From NCBI RefSeq assembly GCF_002608075.1, contig NZ_LAHA01000020.1:64906-102923 (forward strand): a stretch of 38,018 nucleotides of DNA, written 5' to 3'. This DNA is from Nostoc linckia z4 (GTDB lineage: Bacteria > Cyanobacteriota > Cyanobacteriia > Cyanobacteriales > Nostocaceae). A model generated the notes under the pieces. That model saw only the letters and a program-made list of their open reading frames with translations, made no database searches and was not told the origin of the DNA. Below, piece after piece: positions 9,872 to 18,003 of the stretch. The position numbers and the translations under genes are program-made. Position 1 is the stretch's first letter, and each line of letters begins with the position of its first letter.

Positions 9872-11200
9872 TTAATCAGACTCTGTGATATGTTTAATTT
9901 GATTGGGCTTTGGTACAACTAGCACTTTATCAACACGGTTACCATCCATATCCATGACTTCAATTCGCATACCTTCCCATTCAAAATGATCTGCGGCGGC
10001 GGGAATACGACCTAAATGAGTGATGACAAAACCGCCTAAGGTTTGATAGCTACCACGTTCCTCAGATTCCCACTCTTCCATAGCGAAAAGTTCTAAAAAC
10101 TCTTCCACAGGTAACATTCCATCCAAAAGCCAAGAACCATCTTCCCGTTGCACAGCTTGTGGTTGATCCTGGCCATCTGTTGAAGGAACATCACCTACAA
10201 TTTCGCTCATAATGTCATTGAGAGTGACTAATCCTTGAATTACACCGTATTCATCAACCACCAGTGCCATGTGAGTAACAGTTTGCTTAAATAATTCTAA
10301 AACTTTTAAACCACGGGTGCTTTCTGGTACAAACACAGGTTGCCGCAATCCTACTGTTAAGTCAAGCTGTTCACCTCGAAAACTCCTAGCTAATAAATCG
10401 GTAACTGGGATCACACCCAGGACATTATCAAGTCCCCCTTGGCAAACTGGATACCGCGAGTAGGCACTTTCAACCATTTTTTGGCGATTTTCTTCAGCGC
10501 TGTCATCTAAATCTAGCCAGACGATATCAGGACGCGGTGTCATTAAATAGCTTACAGGGCGATCGCCTAAACGAAAAACTCGCTCTACCATATCCTGTTC
10601 GGCTTCTTCAAAGGTTCCCGCCTCAGTACCTTGCTCGATTAAGATTTTAATTTCTTCTTCAGTGACTTGCGGTTCAGTTGATTGGGTAACTCCTAACAAT
10701 CGCAGTACCATATCTGTAGAGGCACTTAAAAGATGTACCATAGGAGAAGCGATGGCCGATAAGGCACGCATGGGAATAGCTACAAATGCTGCGATGCCTT
10801 CAGGGTTATTCAATGCCAAACGCTTCGGTACCAATTCGCCGATAATCAGTGACAAATAGGTAATAATCAATACCACAATTCCGAAAGATAGCGGTTCGCT
10901 ATAAGGTGCCAATAAAGGAACAAGCCTGACATAGACTGCCAGTCGGTTAGCAATCGTCGCTCCTCCAAAAGCACCAGTCAGAATACCGATGAGAGAAATA
11001 CCTACTTGAATCGTTGACAAGAAATTATTTGGAGACTCAGCCAGTTTCAGTGCTACCCTTGCCTTAGCATCCCCTTGATTGGCAAGCTGCTGTAGTCTAA
11101 CTTTCCGCGCTGATACAATTGCCATCTCAGACATCGAAAACACGCCATTGGCAATAATTAGCACCAAGATGATTAAAATTTCAAAAGTGATGGAGGACAT
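9872..11200 (-). CDS. CNNM/CorC-type membrane protein with DUF21, CBS pair and CorC_HlyC domains
   Basis: The 442 residues have the standard order of the 'hemolysin C/CNNM' family. An N-terminal DUF21 part with about four membrane segments (roughly 4-24, 60-85, 98-120, 135-160) includes LSTIQVGISLIGILTGAFGG. A CBS-domain pair (~205-335) contains VSYLMTPRPDIVWLD and VVDEYGVIQGLVTLNDI. A C-terminal CorC_HlyC domain (~350-430) has LPVEEFLE and TLGGFVITHLGRIP. Homologues act in magnesium/divalent-cation homeostasis in the cytoplasmic membrane; a true hemolysin role is not implied. The gene is divergent from mfd across a 284-base region holding heptamer repeats. No partner gene is adjacent. Confidence 0.92.
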   Translation of the reverse strand: MSSITFEILIILVLIIANGVFSMSEMAIVSARKVRLQQLANQGDAKARVALKLAESPNNFLSTIQVGISLIGILTGAFGGATIANRLAVYVRLVPLLAPYSEPLSFGIVVLIITYLSLIIGELVPKRLALNNPEGIAAFVAIPMRALSAIASPMVHLLSASTDMVLRLLGVTQSTEPQVTEEEIKILIEQGTEAGTFEEAEQDMVERVFRLGDRPVSYLMTPRPDIVWLDLDDSAEENRQKMVESAYSRYPVCQGGLDNVLGVIPVTDLLARSFRGEQLDLTVGLRQPVFVPESTRGLKVLELFKQTVTHMALVVDEYGVIQGLVTLNDIMSEIVGDVPSTDGQDQPQAVQREDGSWLLDGMLPVEEFLELFAMEEWESEERGSYQTLGGFVITHLGRIPAAADHFEWEGMRIEVMDMDGNRVDKVLVVPKPNQIKHITESD

Positions 11201-11304
11201 GTTTAAAATCGCCGCTTATCAGAGCGAACGTAGCTCAATCCTTAGTATCTAGTATTAAAGGTGCTTCGATAAATGGTTTGACTGTACACAAAGTAATAGT
11301 TATG

Positions 11305-11429
11305 GGTTGACGGTTGACGGTTGACGGTTGACTGATGAGAGCCAATTGTTCGACTCTTTGAACCAGCAAAAGGGCATTGTAAACTCTTAACCGTCATCAG
11401 TCATCAGTCATCAGTCAACAGTTATCAGT
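11305..11429. repeat. Two heptanucleotide tandem arrays upstream of mfd
   Basis: GGTTGAC occurs four times in perfect tandem at 11305-11332. CATCAGT occurs three times at 11395-11415, followed by the variants CAACAGT and TATCAGT. These are short tandemly repeated repetitive (STRR) sequences as known in heterocystous cyanobacteria. The same CATCAGT unit occurs inside the mfd coding region (12505-12525). Confidence 0.85.
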
Positions 11430-11484
11430 TTTAAAATAGTGACATAAACTGCCTGAAGATTTTCAAAAAGCGCCAAGACTTCCA

Positions 11485-14400
11485 TTGTTAGTAGAACTTA
11501 TGTCATTTTCTTCTATTGTGCGTGCCTTAGGGCGATCGCCGCTCACTACTGAATTTATTTCTAAGTTAAATCGCCAACAAGAATTGCGCTTAAATGGGAT
11601 TCCTCGCTTACCAAAGGGTTTGGTAGCTTCAGCATTGGCGCAAACTCAAGGCAGGAATTTGTTCGTGGTATGTGCCACTCTGGAAGAAGCCGGACGCGTT
11701 TACGCACAACTAGAGGCAATGGGATGGCAAACAGTACATTTTTACCCCACCTCTGAAGCTTCTCCTTACGAACCCTTTGACCCCGAAACTGAAATGAGTT
11801 GGGGGCAAATGCAGGTGTTGGCGGATTTCGTAATGGGGCATGGGGCATTGGGTATAGGGCATGGGGAAGAAAATCCCAATTCTCAATTACCTAAGATGGC
11901 GGTTGTGGCGACTCAAGGGGCGTTGCAGCCGCATTTGCCGCCGCCAGAGGCTTTTCAAGAGTTTTGCTTGACACTAAAGCGGGGAATGGAGATAGACTTA
12001 AATGCTTTTAGTGAAAAAGTAACTCTTTTGGGTTATGAGCGAGTACCACTGGTGGAAACTGAAGGGCAGTGGAGTAGGCGTGGCGATATTGTTGATGTGT
12101 TCCCGGTTTCATCGGAGTTACCAGTGAGGTTGGAATGGTTTGGCGACGAAATCGAACAAATCCGGGAATTTGACCCAGCAACTCAACGTTCTGCCCTCGA
12201 TAAAGTTGAGCAGTTAATTCTCACCCCGACTAGCTTTGCTCCCATCATCATGACACCACTGAAAAATAGTGATGAGTTAGGAGTTATGAGTTCTGAGTTC
12301 AATTCTGACTCAGGACTGGGCACTGGAAACTCAGGACTAATTGAAGGTAGCCGTCGTTTTTTAGGTTTAGCGTTTGAGCAACCAGCATCGCTGTTAGACT
12401 ATTTACCAGAAAACACCTTGATTGCCATTGATGAGCCAGAACAGTGTCATGCTCATAGCGATCGCTGGGTGGAAAATGCCGAAGAACAATGGTCACTCAT
12501 CACTCATCAGTCATCAGTCATCAGTGGACTACCAAAAATTCATCGGTCTTTTGATGAGTCTTTGGCTGATGTTGCGCGGTTTCAAACACTGTATTTATCG
12601 GAACTGTCAGAGGAAAATGATGGCATTAATCTTGCCAGTAGAAGCGTTCCGGTGACGCCACATCAGTTTGCTAAATTAGCTGAAACTATCCGCCAAGAAC
12701 GCGATCGCAATTTCTCGATTTGGCTGATTTCGGCTCAACCTTCGCGTTCTGTGTCGCTGTTGCAAGAACACGATTGTCCGGCGCAATTTATCCCCAATCC
12801 CCGCGACTATCAAGCTATTGAGAAGCTACAAATCAACCACACACCAGTGGCACTCAAATATTCTGGCTTGGCGGAATTAGAAGGTTTTATTCTGCCTACA
12901 TATCGCTTGGTAATTGTCACCGACCGAGAATTTTACGGTCAGCATTCCTTAGCAACTCCCGGTTTTATCCGCAAACGCCACAAAGCGACTTCTAAGCAAG
13001 TTGACCCGAATAAGCTGCGTCCAGGGGATTATGTGGTTCACAGAAATCATGGCGTTGGCAAATTTGTCAAGCTGGAAAGCTTAACGATTAATGACGAAAC
13101 TCGCGATTATTTGGTAGTGCAATATGCCGATGGCTTGCTGAGAGTGGCAGCGGATCAATTAGGTGCGTTATCTCGATTCCGCGCCGCAGGAGATAGGGCA
13201 CCAGAACTCAACAAGATGACTGGTAAGGCTTGGGAGAATACCAAGAACAAAGTCCGCAAAGCGATTAAGAAATTGGCGGTGGACTTGCTGAAATTATATG
13301 CAGCGCGATCGCAACAACAAGGTTTTAGTTTCCCAATTGATATGCCTTGGCAAGAGGAAATGGAAGATTCTTTCCCTTACCAACCCACAACAGATCAGCT
13401 AAAAGCTGTACAAGATGTGAAACGGGACATGGAAAGCGATCGACCAATGGATCGCTTGGTTTGTGGCGATGTCGGTTTTGGAAAAACGGAAGTGGCGATT
13501 CGTGCGGTTTTTAAAGCAGTCACCGCCGGTAAACAAGTGGCACTCCTTGCGCCTACTACTATTTTAACTCAGCAGCACTACCATACACTCAAAGAACGTT
13601 TTGCTCCCTACCCTGTGAATGTCGGCTTACTCAACCGCTTTCGTTCCGCCGAAGAACGCCGCGATATTCAAAAACGTTTGGCAACGGGTGAATTAGATGT
13701 AGTAGTTGGCACACACCAACTTTTAGGCAAAGGCGTATCATTCAAAGATTTAGGACTGTTGGTGGTGGATGAAGAACAGCGCTTTGGGGTCAACCAAAAA
13801 GAGAAAATTAAAAGCTTGAAAACTCAAGTTGACGTGCTGACTCTCTCAGCTACTCCCATTCCCCGGACTTTATATATGTCTTTGTCAGGAATTCGGGAAA
13901 TGAGTTTAATTACCACACCACCTCCAACCAGACGCCCGATTAAAACTCACCTCGCACCACTGAATCCGGAAAGTGTGCGGAGTGCAATCCGTCAAGAATT
14001 AGACAGAGGCGGGCAGGTATTTTATGTAGTTCCACGAGTTGAAGGCATTGAAGAGACAACTGCCAACTTGCGGGAAATGATACCGGGGGGGAGATTTGCC
14101 ATCGCTCACGGGCAAATGGATGAAAGCGAGTTAGAATCAACCATGCTCACCTTCAGCAACGGTGATGCAGATATTCTTGTTTGTACAACAATTATCGAAT
14201 CTGGCTTGGATATTCCGCGAGTCAACACCATCTTAATTGAAGACGCTCATCGCTTCGGCTTGGCTCAGTTGTATCAATTACGCGGTCGTGTGGGACGTGC
14301 AGGTATACAAGCTCATGCTTGGCTATTTTATCCCAAACAACGGACGTTATCTGATGCCGCACGGCAAAGGTTACGAGCAATTCAAGAATTTACTCAGTTG

Positions 14401-15030
14401 GGTTCCGGGTATCAATTAGCAATGCGAGATATGGAAATTCGCGGAGTAGGTAACTTACTGGGTGCAGAACAATCCGGTCAAATGGATGCCATCGGTTTTG
14501 ATTTATACATGGAAATGCTGGAAGAAGCAATTCGGGAAATTCGCGGTCAAGAAATTCCCCAAGTTGAAGATACGCAGATTGACCTTAACTTGACAGCATT
14601 TATTCCAGCTGATTATATTACCGATTTGGATCAAAAGATGAGTGCTTACCGGGCGGTGGCCACAGCGAAATCCAAAGGAGAGTTAAAGCAGATTGCAGCA
14701 GAGTGGAGCGATCGCTATGGTACTTTGCCAGTCCCAGCCAATCAACTATTGCGAGTTATGGAACTCAAACAGTTAGCGAAAAAACTTGGATTTAGCAGGA
14801 TTAAACCAGAAAACAAGCAGCACGTTGTTTTAGAAACACCAATGGAAGAACCAGCTTGGAATTTGTTAGCGGCGAATTTACCAGACAATCTTAAAACCCG
14901 CTTTGTCTATTCGCCTGGAAAAGTCACAGTGCGCGGTTTAGGAGTTTTCAAAGCCGACCAACAATTACAAAGTTTGATTGATGCTTTTGCGAAAATGCAA
15001 GGTGCAATTCCAGAGGCGGCTGTTGTTTGA
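11485..15030 (+). CDS. mfd: Transcription-repair coupling factor Mfd
   Basis: Mfd is an ATP-driven translocase that removes stalled RNA polymerase and recruits UvrA for transcription-coupled repair. The N-terminal ~450 residues are the UvrB-like region ([33 protein letters not shown]). The RNA-polymerase-interacting CarD-like domain begins at [16 protein letters not shown]. The helicase core has Walker A GDVGFGKT (~661-668), the DEEQRFG box and [20 protein letters not shown]; motif VI contains [10 protein letters not shown]; a C-terminal TRCF domain follows. The second Met ([11 protein letters not shown], 11500) is the likelier start, because family members begin there. The reading frame is intact, but the UvrB-like part has three low-complexity insertions made of heptamer repeats (11835-11866, 12271-12340, 12494-12525). 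A hairpin repeat follows the stop. Confidence 0.96.
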   Translation: MLVELMSFSSIVRALGRSPLTTEFISKLNRQQELRLNGIPRLPKGLVASALAQTQGRNLFVVCATLEEAGRVYAQLEAMGWQTVHFYPTSEASPYEPFDPETEMSWGQMQVLADFVMGHGALGIGHGEENPNSQLPKMAVVATQGALQPHLPPPEAFQEFCLTLKRGMEIDLNAFSEKVTLLGYERVPLVETEGQWSRRGDIVDVFPVSSELPVRLEWFGDEIEQIREFDPATQRSALDKVEQLILTPTSFAPIIMTPLKNSDELGVMSSEFNSDSGLGTGNSGLIEGSRRFLGLAFEQPASLLDYLPENTLIAIDEPEQCHAHSDRWVENAEEQWSLITHQSSVISGLPKIHRSFDESLADVARFQTLYLSELSEENDGINLASRSVPVTPHQFAKLAETIRQERDRNFSIWLISAQPSRSVSLLQEHDCPAQFIPNPRDYQAIEKLQINHTPVALKYSGLAELEGFILPTYRLVIVTDREFYGQHSLATPGFIRKRHKATSKQVDPNKLRPGDYVVHRNHGVGKFVKLESLTINDETRDYLVVQYADGLLRVAADQLGALSRFRAAGDRAPELNKMTGKAWENTKNKVRKAIKKLAVDLLKLYAARSQQQGFSFPIDMPWQEEMEDSFPYQPTTDQLKAVQDVKRDMESDRPMDRLVCGDVGFGKTEVAIRAVFKAVTAGKQVALLAPTTILTQQHYHTLKERFAPYPVNVGLLNRFRSAEERRDIQKRLATGELDVVVGTHQLLGKGVSFKDLGLLVVDEEQRFGVNQKEKIKSLKTQVDVLTLSATPIPRTLYMSLSGIREMSLITTPPPTRRPIKTHLAPLNPESVRSAIRQELDRGGQVFYVVPRVEGIEETTANLREMIPGGRFAIAHGQMDESELESTMLTFSNGDADILVCTTIIESGLDIPRVNTILIEDAHRFGLAQLYQLRGRVGRAGIQAHAWLFYPKQRTLSDAARQRLRAIQEFTQLGSGYQLAMRDMEIRGVGNLLGAEQSGQMDAIGFDLYMEMLEEAIREIRGQEIPQVEDTQIDLNLTAFIPADYITDLDQKMSAYRAVATAKSKGELKQIAAEWSDRYGTLPVPANQLLRVMELKQLAKKLGFSRIKPENKQHVVLETPMEEPAWNLLAANLPDNLKTRFVYSPGKVTVRGLGVFKADQQLQSLIDAFAKMQGAIPEAAVV
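11835..11866 (+). repeat. GGGCATN-type heptamer array inside mfd
   Basis: Four imperfect tandem units (GGGGCAT, GGGGCAT, TGGGTAT, AGGGCAT) lie in the mfd reading frame and encode [10 protein letters not shown]. The same unit makes up intergenic arrays at 22231-22257 and 29040-29084. Confidence 0.7.
12271..12340 (+). repeat. Repeat-derived low-complexity insert inside mfd
   Basis: A degenerate run of GAGTTAGGAGTTATGAGTTC followed by GACTCAGGACTGGGCACTGG-like units, the kind of sequence normally seen between genes in these genomes. It encodes a polar stretch ([19 protein letters not shown]) in the UvrB-like region, between [11 protein letters not shown] and [13 protein letters not shown]. Confidence 0.55.
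12494..12525 (+). repeat. CATCAGT heptamer array inside mfd
   Basis: Two CACTCAT-like units run into three perfect CATCAGT units (12505-12511, 12512-12518, 12519-12525). They encode [18 protein letters not shown] residues in frame ([11 protein letters not shown]). The unit is identical to that of the array just upstream of the gene (11395-11415). Confidence 0.75.
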
Positions 15031-15034
15031 CAAA

Positions 15035-15061
15035 TAGAGACGTAGCATTGCTACATCTCTA
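15035..15061. terminator. Hairpin between convergent mfd and DUF29 genes
   Basis: TAGAGACGTAGC (15035-15046) faces GCTACATCTCTA (15050-15061), a 12-position stem with one C/A mismatch and an ATT loop, just after the mfd stop and overlapping the DUF29 stop codon. It may terminate both genes. There is no U-tract, and the sequence is a common interspersed repeat type, so function is inferred. Confidence 0.5.
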
Positions 15062-15559
15062 CATTGATTCATCTACTAAATTGCTTGGTTCGCCGGGGTA
15101 GAAGTCATAGTCCACAATCTCTGGCAAACTGTAGGGACACTCTACCGGAAAAGTACGCTTGGGTAAATCTGTTTCTCCAACAGCTAATTCGACACCTTTA
15201 AGGTAGGCTTTACCAAGTGCTTCTTCAAGGTAGGGCTTTAGGCTAGGATTGTCTTCAAGCAGTTCAGCAATATCTAAGCGTTGAATACGAAGTGTTGCTA
15301 ACCAGCTACGGCTACGGCGTCCTGACTGGTACTCCCATTTTAGTAAATGTCCAATCAAAATACTTAGACGATTTCGCAATTCTTGACATTGCTGTTTACC
15401 CAAAGATTGAATCTCCTCAATCAGATTTTGCACATCAATCTCACTCCACTGCTCATTGCGAAGTAAAGTTGCTTGTTCCTCTGTCCAAGCGTAAAAATCA
15501 GTTTCGTAGAGGCTTGGTGAAGACATTGGGATCTTTGGGTTTGTTTCAGGTATAGGCAT
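15059..15559 (-). CDS. DUF29 family protein
   Basis: DUF29 proteins are common in cyanobacteria, often in many copies near toxin-antitoxin genes; their function is not known. This one shows the family pattern SLYETDFYAWTEEQATLLR at the N-terminus, then IDVQNLIEEIQSLGKQQ and LIGHLLKWEYQSGRRSRSW, then a C-terminal CPYSLPEIVDYDFYPG. The reading frame opens at 15559, but the Met 11 codons later (MSSPSLYETDF, 15526) fits the family start better. It is convergent with mfd and divergent from the DUF433 gene, and forms the left edge of the toxin-antitoxin island. Confidence 0.88.
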   Translation of the reverse strand: MPIPETNPKIPMSSPSLYETDFYAWTEEQATLLRNEQWSEIDVQNLIEEIQSLGKQQCQELRNRLSILIGHLLKWEYQSGRRSRSWLATLRIQRLDIAELLEDNPSLKPYLEEALGKAYLKGVELAVGETDLPKRTFPVECPYSLPEIVDYDFYPGEPSNLVDESM

Positions 15560-15642
15560 TAGGTTAGTTAAAACTCAACGTCTTTGGTTTTATTGTAGAA
15601 CTGTCTCAAACTCTATTACTTTGAATTATAAAGTTAGCCGCT

Positions 15643-15867
15643 ATGTCAGACTTACTTAGAAGAATTACAGTTAACCCCAAACAATGTGGTGGTCGCCCAT
15701 GTATTCGGGGTATGAGAATTCGTGTGTCAGATGTATTGGACTTATTTGCAGCTGGACTCAGTGCCGAACAAATCTTAGAAGAAATGCCCGATCTGGAAGC
15801 GGAGGATCTCAAAGCAGCACTTTTATATGCCTCACGTAAGCTGAATCATCCAGTGTTAGTGGCATAA
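15643..15867 (+). CDS. DUF433 domain antitoxin-like protein
   Basis: The 74 residues fit the DUF433 (VapB45-like) family: RITVNPKQCGGRPCIRGMRI, then a helix-turn-helix-like VSDVLDLFAAGLSAEQILEE and MPDLEAEDLKAALLYA. Family members are usually the first gene of a two-gene module whose second gene encodes a PIN-like DUF5615 toxin. No DUF5615 gene follows here; the next ORF begins 122 bases later and is unrelated. It is therefore an orphan antitoxin or a stand-alone regulator. Confidence 0.88.
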   Translation: MSDLLRRITVNPKQCGGRPCIRGMRIRVSDVLDLFAAGLSAEQILEEMPDLEAEDLKAALLYASRKLNHPVLVA

Positions 15868-15989
15868 CAATCTGGGTAGACGCGCATCTTTCACCTGCGA
15901 TCGCAACTTTGATTTAGATTTGTTTACCTATTTTTATTGCTCTCAAGTTACTATCAATCTAAAACCAGAAACTCAACAGGAGAGCCGGA

Positions 15990-16259
15990 GTGAGTATTAA
16001 TCTTGATTTGCCGCCAGAACTAGAAAACGAACTTTCTACTGAAGCTTCTCAGCTAAACCTTCCTCTTTCAGAATATATTCTTCGGATTCTCTTTGTAAGG
16101 CAAGTTATAGCAAATCCACCCAAAACAGGAGCTGAACTCGTTGCCTATTGGCACAGTGAAGGCATTATCAACTCACGACCTGATATTACAGATAGTCAAG
16201 CTTACGCTCGTAAGTTGCGTCATGAGGCCGAAACTCGCGATCGAGCTTTTATCTCATGA
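15990..16259 (+). CDS. Small antitoxin-like protein, orphan
   Basis: 89 residues starting at GTG, with an AACAGGAGAG ribosome-binding site about 10 bases upstream. The N-terminus (INLDLPPELENELSTEASQL followed by NLPLSEYILRIL) resembles a ribbon-helix-helix-type antitoxin. The C-terminal part (TGAELVAYWHSEGIINSRPD and a charged helix AYARKLRHEAETRD) resembles small cyanobacterial proteins found with VapC-like toxins. No toxin gene follows directly; the next small gene starts 40 bases downstream and is itself antitoxin-like. The assignment rests on pattern, so the function is inferred. Confidence 0.6.
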   Translation: MSINLDLPPELENELSTEASQLNLPLSEYILRILFVRQVIANPPKTGAELVAYWHSEGIINSRPDITDSQAYARKLRHEAETRDRAFIS

Positions 16260-16298
16260 AATAGTATAATCAAGTCAGATTTAATCAGTCTCTTAAAT

Positions 16299-16484
16299 AT
16301 GAAAGGATATATCCAAAATCAAACGATTATTCTACAAGACAGTTTACCTAACAGCTTAAAAAATGGTGATGAAGTTGAAATTGTCATCATTCCTATCAAA
16401 AAACCAAAATATCGTTTTCCCACATTCAAACTTGATATCAAACAAGAATATTTAGATCCAGAAAAGATTTATGAACAAGATTAA
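16299..16484 (+). CDS. Antitoxin of a PIN-domain toxin pair (DUF104/AF2212-like)
   Basis: 61 residues. KGYIQNQTIILQDSLPNSLK and NGDEVEIVIIP have the strand pattern of the AbrB-like DUF104/AF2212 antitoxin N-terminus. The tail (PTFKLDIKQEYLDPEKIYEQD) is likely the toxin-binding part. The gene overlaps the following PIN toxin start by 14 bases, the normal arrangement for a translationally coupled antitoxin/toxin operon. The antitoxin looks intact although its toxin carries a stop codon. Confidence 0.72.
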   Translation: MKGYIQNQTIILQDSLPNSLKNGDEVEIVIIPIKKPKYRFPTFKLDIKQEYLDPEKIYEQD

Positions 16485-16941
16485 AGTGTTTTTTGATACG
16501 AACGTTTTAATCTATGCTCATGACGAATCATCACTTTATCATCACAACTCTGCAAATTTATTAAATCTAGTATTTGAAAATAAAATTCAAGGAGTGATTG
16601 CAGAACAAAATATCATAGAAATATACAGAATTTTAACCAATCCTGCTGCGATGCGGAACAAACCATTAACCTCCCAAGAAGTTAACAAACTTATAACTGA
16701 AATTTATTTAAGCGGTACATTTCAAGTATTATATCCTAATTAATTAACTACAGAAAAAACCTTAGAATTAGCCGTTAATTATAACTGTGTATCAGCAAGA
16801 ATTTTTGATATTCGTCTAGCAGGGTTAGTGATTACCTATCCAGTAGATTATTTCGCAACTTATAATACTAAGCACTTTTTAAATATTCCAGGTTTAACGC
16901 CTATGACACCTGAAGATATTTCGTCTATTTTACCATGCTAA
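16471..16941 (+). pseudogene. PIN-domain (VapC-like) toxin with in-frame TAA
   Basis: The frame opened by the ATG at 16471 encodes 90 residues with the PIN start IKVFFDTNVLIYAHDE (catalytic Asp at 9) and stops at TAA 16741-16743. Exactly the same frame continues for 65 codons to 16941 and gives the missing PIN C-terminus: SARIFDIRLAGLVITYPVDY, then FATYNTKHF and IPGL, including the acidic residue of IFD at codon 113. One nonsense codon (codon 91) is thus the only lesion in a 156-residue toxin. PIN toxins are RNases; the truncated product lacks the second half of the active site and should be inactive unless the stop is read through. Confidence 0.85.
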
Positions 16942-16960
16942 ATCGCTTGTTTGCGTCTTT

Positions 16961-17012
16961 GAGCGATCGCACAAGCAACTGTCGTTTTAACCTTTGCAAC
17001 ATTAATTTAATC
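16961..17012. repeat. 52-bp direct repeat, left copy
   Basis: Begins GAGCGATCGCACAAGCAACT (with a HIP1 octamer) and ends CAACATTAATTTAATC. It matches 17869-17920 at 49 of 52 positions. The two copies bracket hicBA and the small antitoxin relic. Confidence 0.9.
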
Positions 17013-17077
17013 AGCCACAGTTTGGAGCACAAAACTATAGTTGTTAGCATATTCTCACAAACTAGCTCAACAGGTGT

Positions 17078-17281
17078 ATGAAAATTAGAGCAATTATTCA
17101 TCCAGCAGAAGAAGGTGGCTATTGGGCAGAAGTTCCCGCGCTTCCCGGTTGTATTACTGAAGGGGAGACGATGGAAGAGGTGATGGCTAATTTAAAGGAT
17201 GCTATTGAAGGTTGGCTTGATGTTGCCAACAGTCGTCATGCAATTGAGTCAACAGATAGAGTTGTCGAAATTGCTGTATGA
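17078..17281 (+). CDS. hicB: HicB-family antitoxin
   Basis: 67 residues with the partial RNase H-like fold of the short HicB type: MKIRAIIHPAEEGGYWAEVP, then ALPGCITEGETMEEVMANLK and DAIEGWLD. There is no C-terminal DNA-binding domain. AACAGGTG lies immediately before the ATG. It overlaps hicA by four bases (ATGA), so the pair is co-translated with the antitoxin first, the reverse of the classical hicAB order but common in cyanobacteria. Confidence 0.9.
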   Translation: MKIRAIIHPAEEGGYWAEVPALPGCITEGETMEEVMANLKDAIEGWLDVANSRHAIESTDRVVEIAV

Positions 17282-17487
17282 AATCAATTTCTGGCAAGCA
17301 ACTTTGTAAGATTGTAGAGCAAAAAGGTTGGGTTTTACGACGAATTACTGGCAGTCATTATATTTATGAAAAGCCTGAACAACAACAAATCCTGTCAATT
17401 CCTGTTCACCGCAATCAAGATTTGAAAGTTGGAACCTTGAAAGCCCTAATGAAAATAGCTCAGCTATCTGAAGATGATTTACTGTAA
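17278..17487 (+). CDS. hicA: HicA-family mRNA interferase toxin
   Basis: 69 residues forming a dsRBD-like HicA: SGKQLCKIVEQKGWVLRRIT, the catalytic histidine in GSHYIY (His27), then ILSIPVHRNQDLKVGTLKAL. HicA cleaves mRNA independently of ribosomes when not bound by HicB. All expected features are present, so this looks like the only complete toxin-antitoxin pair in the island. Confidence 0.9.
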   Translation: MKSISGKQLCKIVEQKGWVLRRITGSHYIYEKPEQQQILSIPVHRNQDLKVGTLKALMKIAQLSEDDLL

Positions 17488-17593
17488 TTGTGAATAATTT
17501 AGGTATTATGGGCGATGCCTACAGTTTTTGCTAGCTTTTGCAGCCTCACAACGCGGATAATTTGATAGTAGGACTAACAAACGATACACAGCT

Positions 17594-17818
17594 ATGACTG
17601 AATTACTGTAATTCGCAATATCCCAATTGAAAACCTTACCTGCCACTGAACAAGATGCGTAGGCGTAGCCCACCGCAGGCATCGCAGCAATGATTTTGGC
17701 AGAACTAGAAGATCAACGCCGTTGGGATGAAGCTTTTGCCCGTTCTCCAGACATGCTTGCCAAACTTGCAGCCGAGGCAATGGCTGAATAGCGTGCGGGT
17801 AAAACCCAACAGTTGTAG
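17594..17818 (+). pseudogene. Relic of a small cyanobacterial antitoxin-like gene
   Basis: One 75-codon frame starting at ATG 17594 reads MTELL, stop, FAISQLKTLPATEQDA, two stops, then AMILAELEDQRRWDEAFARS, PDMLAKLAAEAMAE, stop, RAGKTQQL, stop. This matches the layout of a small protein (typical form LPxxEQDAIAAMILxELEDERRWDEAFA...) that often precedes toxin genes in cyanobacteria. The two central stops come from an insertion of about 21 bases (TAGGCGTAGCCCACCGCAGGC) that separates GCG from ATCGCA; removing it restores GATGCGATCGCAGCAATG, which contains a HIP1 octamer and reads DAIAAM. No toxin gene follows. Confidence 0.75.
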
Positions 17819-17868
17819 CAACAACTAAAAAGTTACTTCTACTCAAACTCTATCACTTCTGCTGTTGT

Positions 17869-17920
17869 GAGCGATCGCACAAGCAACTGTCATTTTAACC
17901 GTAGCAACATTAATTTAATC
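17869..17920. repeat. 52-bp direct repeat, right copy
   Basis: Right partner of 16961-17012, same orientation, differing at three positions. It runs straight into a copy of the dispersed intergenic repeat (17921-18003). Confidence 0.9.
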
Positions 17921-18003
17921 GTTGATTGCTGACTGTCAACTGTCAACCGTCAAAGGTCAACAGTTAACAGTCTTCTGTGGAATATTTTTTTCTTGGAAGT
18001 CCC
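17921..18003 (+). repeat. Dispersed intergenic repeat
   Basis: Heptamer-like TGACTGTCAACTGTCAACCG followed by CAGTTAACAGTC and the conserved tail GAATATTTTTTTCTTGGAAG plus TCCC. It ends right at the 3' end of hemA. Related copies lie at 9779-9860 (inverse), 21084-21160, 21803-21862 and 26804-26897. Confidence 0.65.

Noticed and set aside
17819..17868. Toxin remnant after the antitoxin relic
   Set aside because: The few codons after the relic (KSYFYSNSITSAVV) show no convincing similarity to a toxin start.
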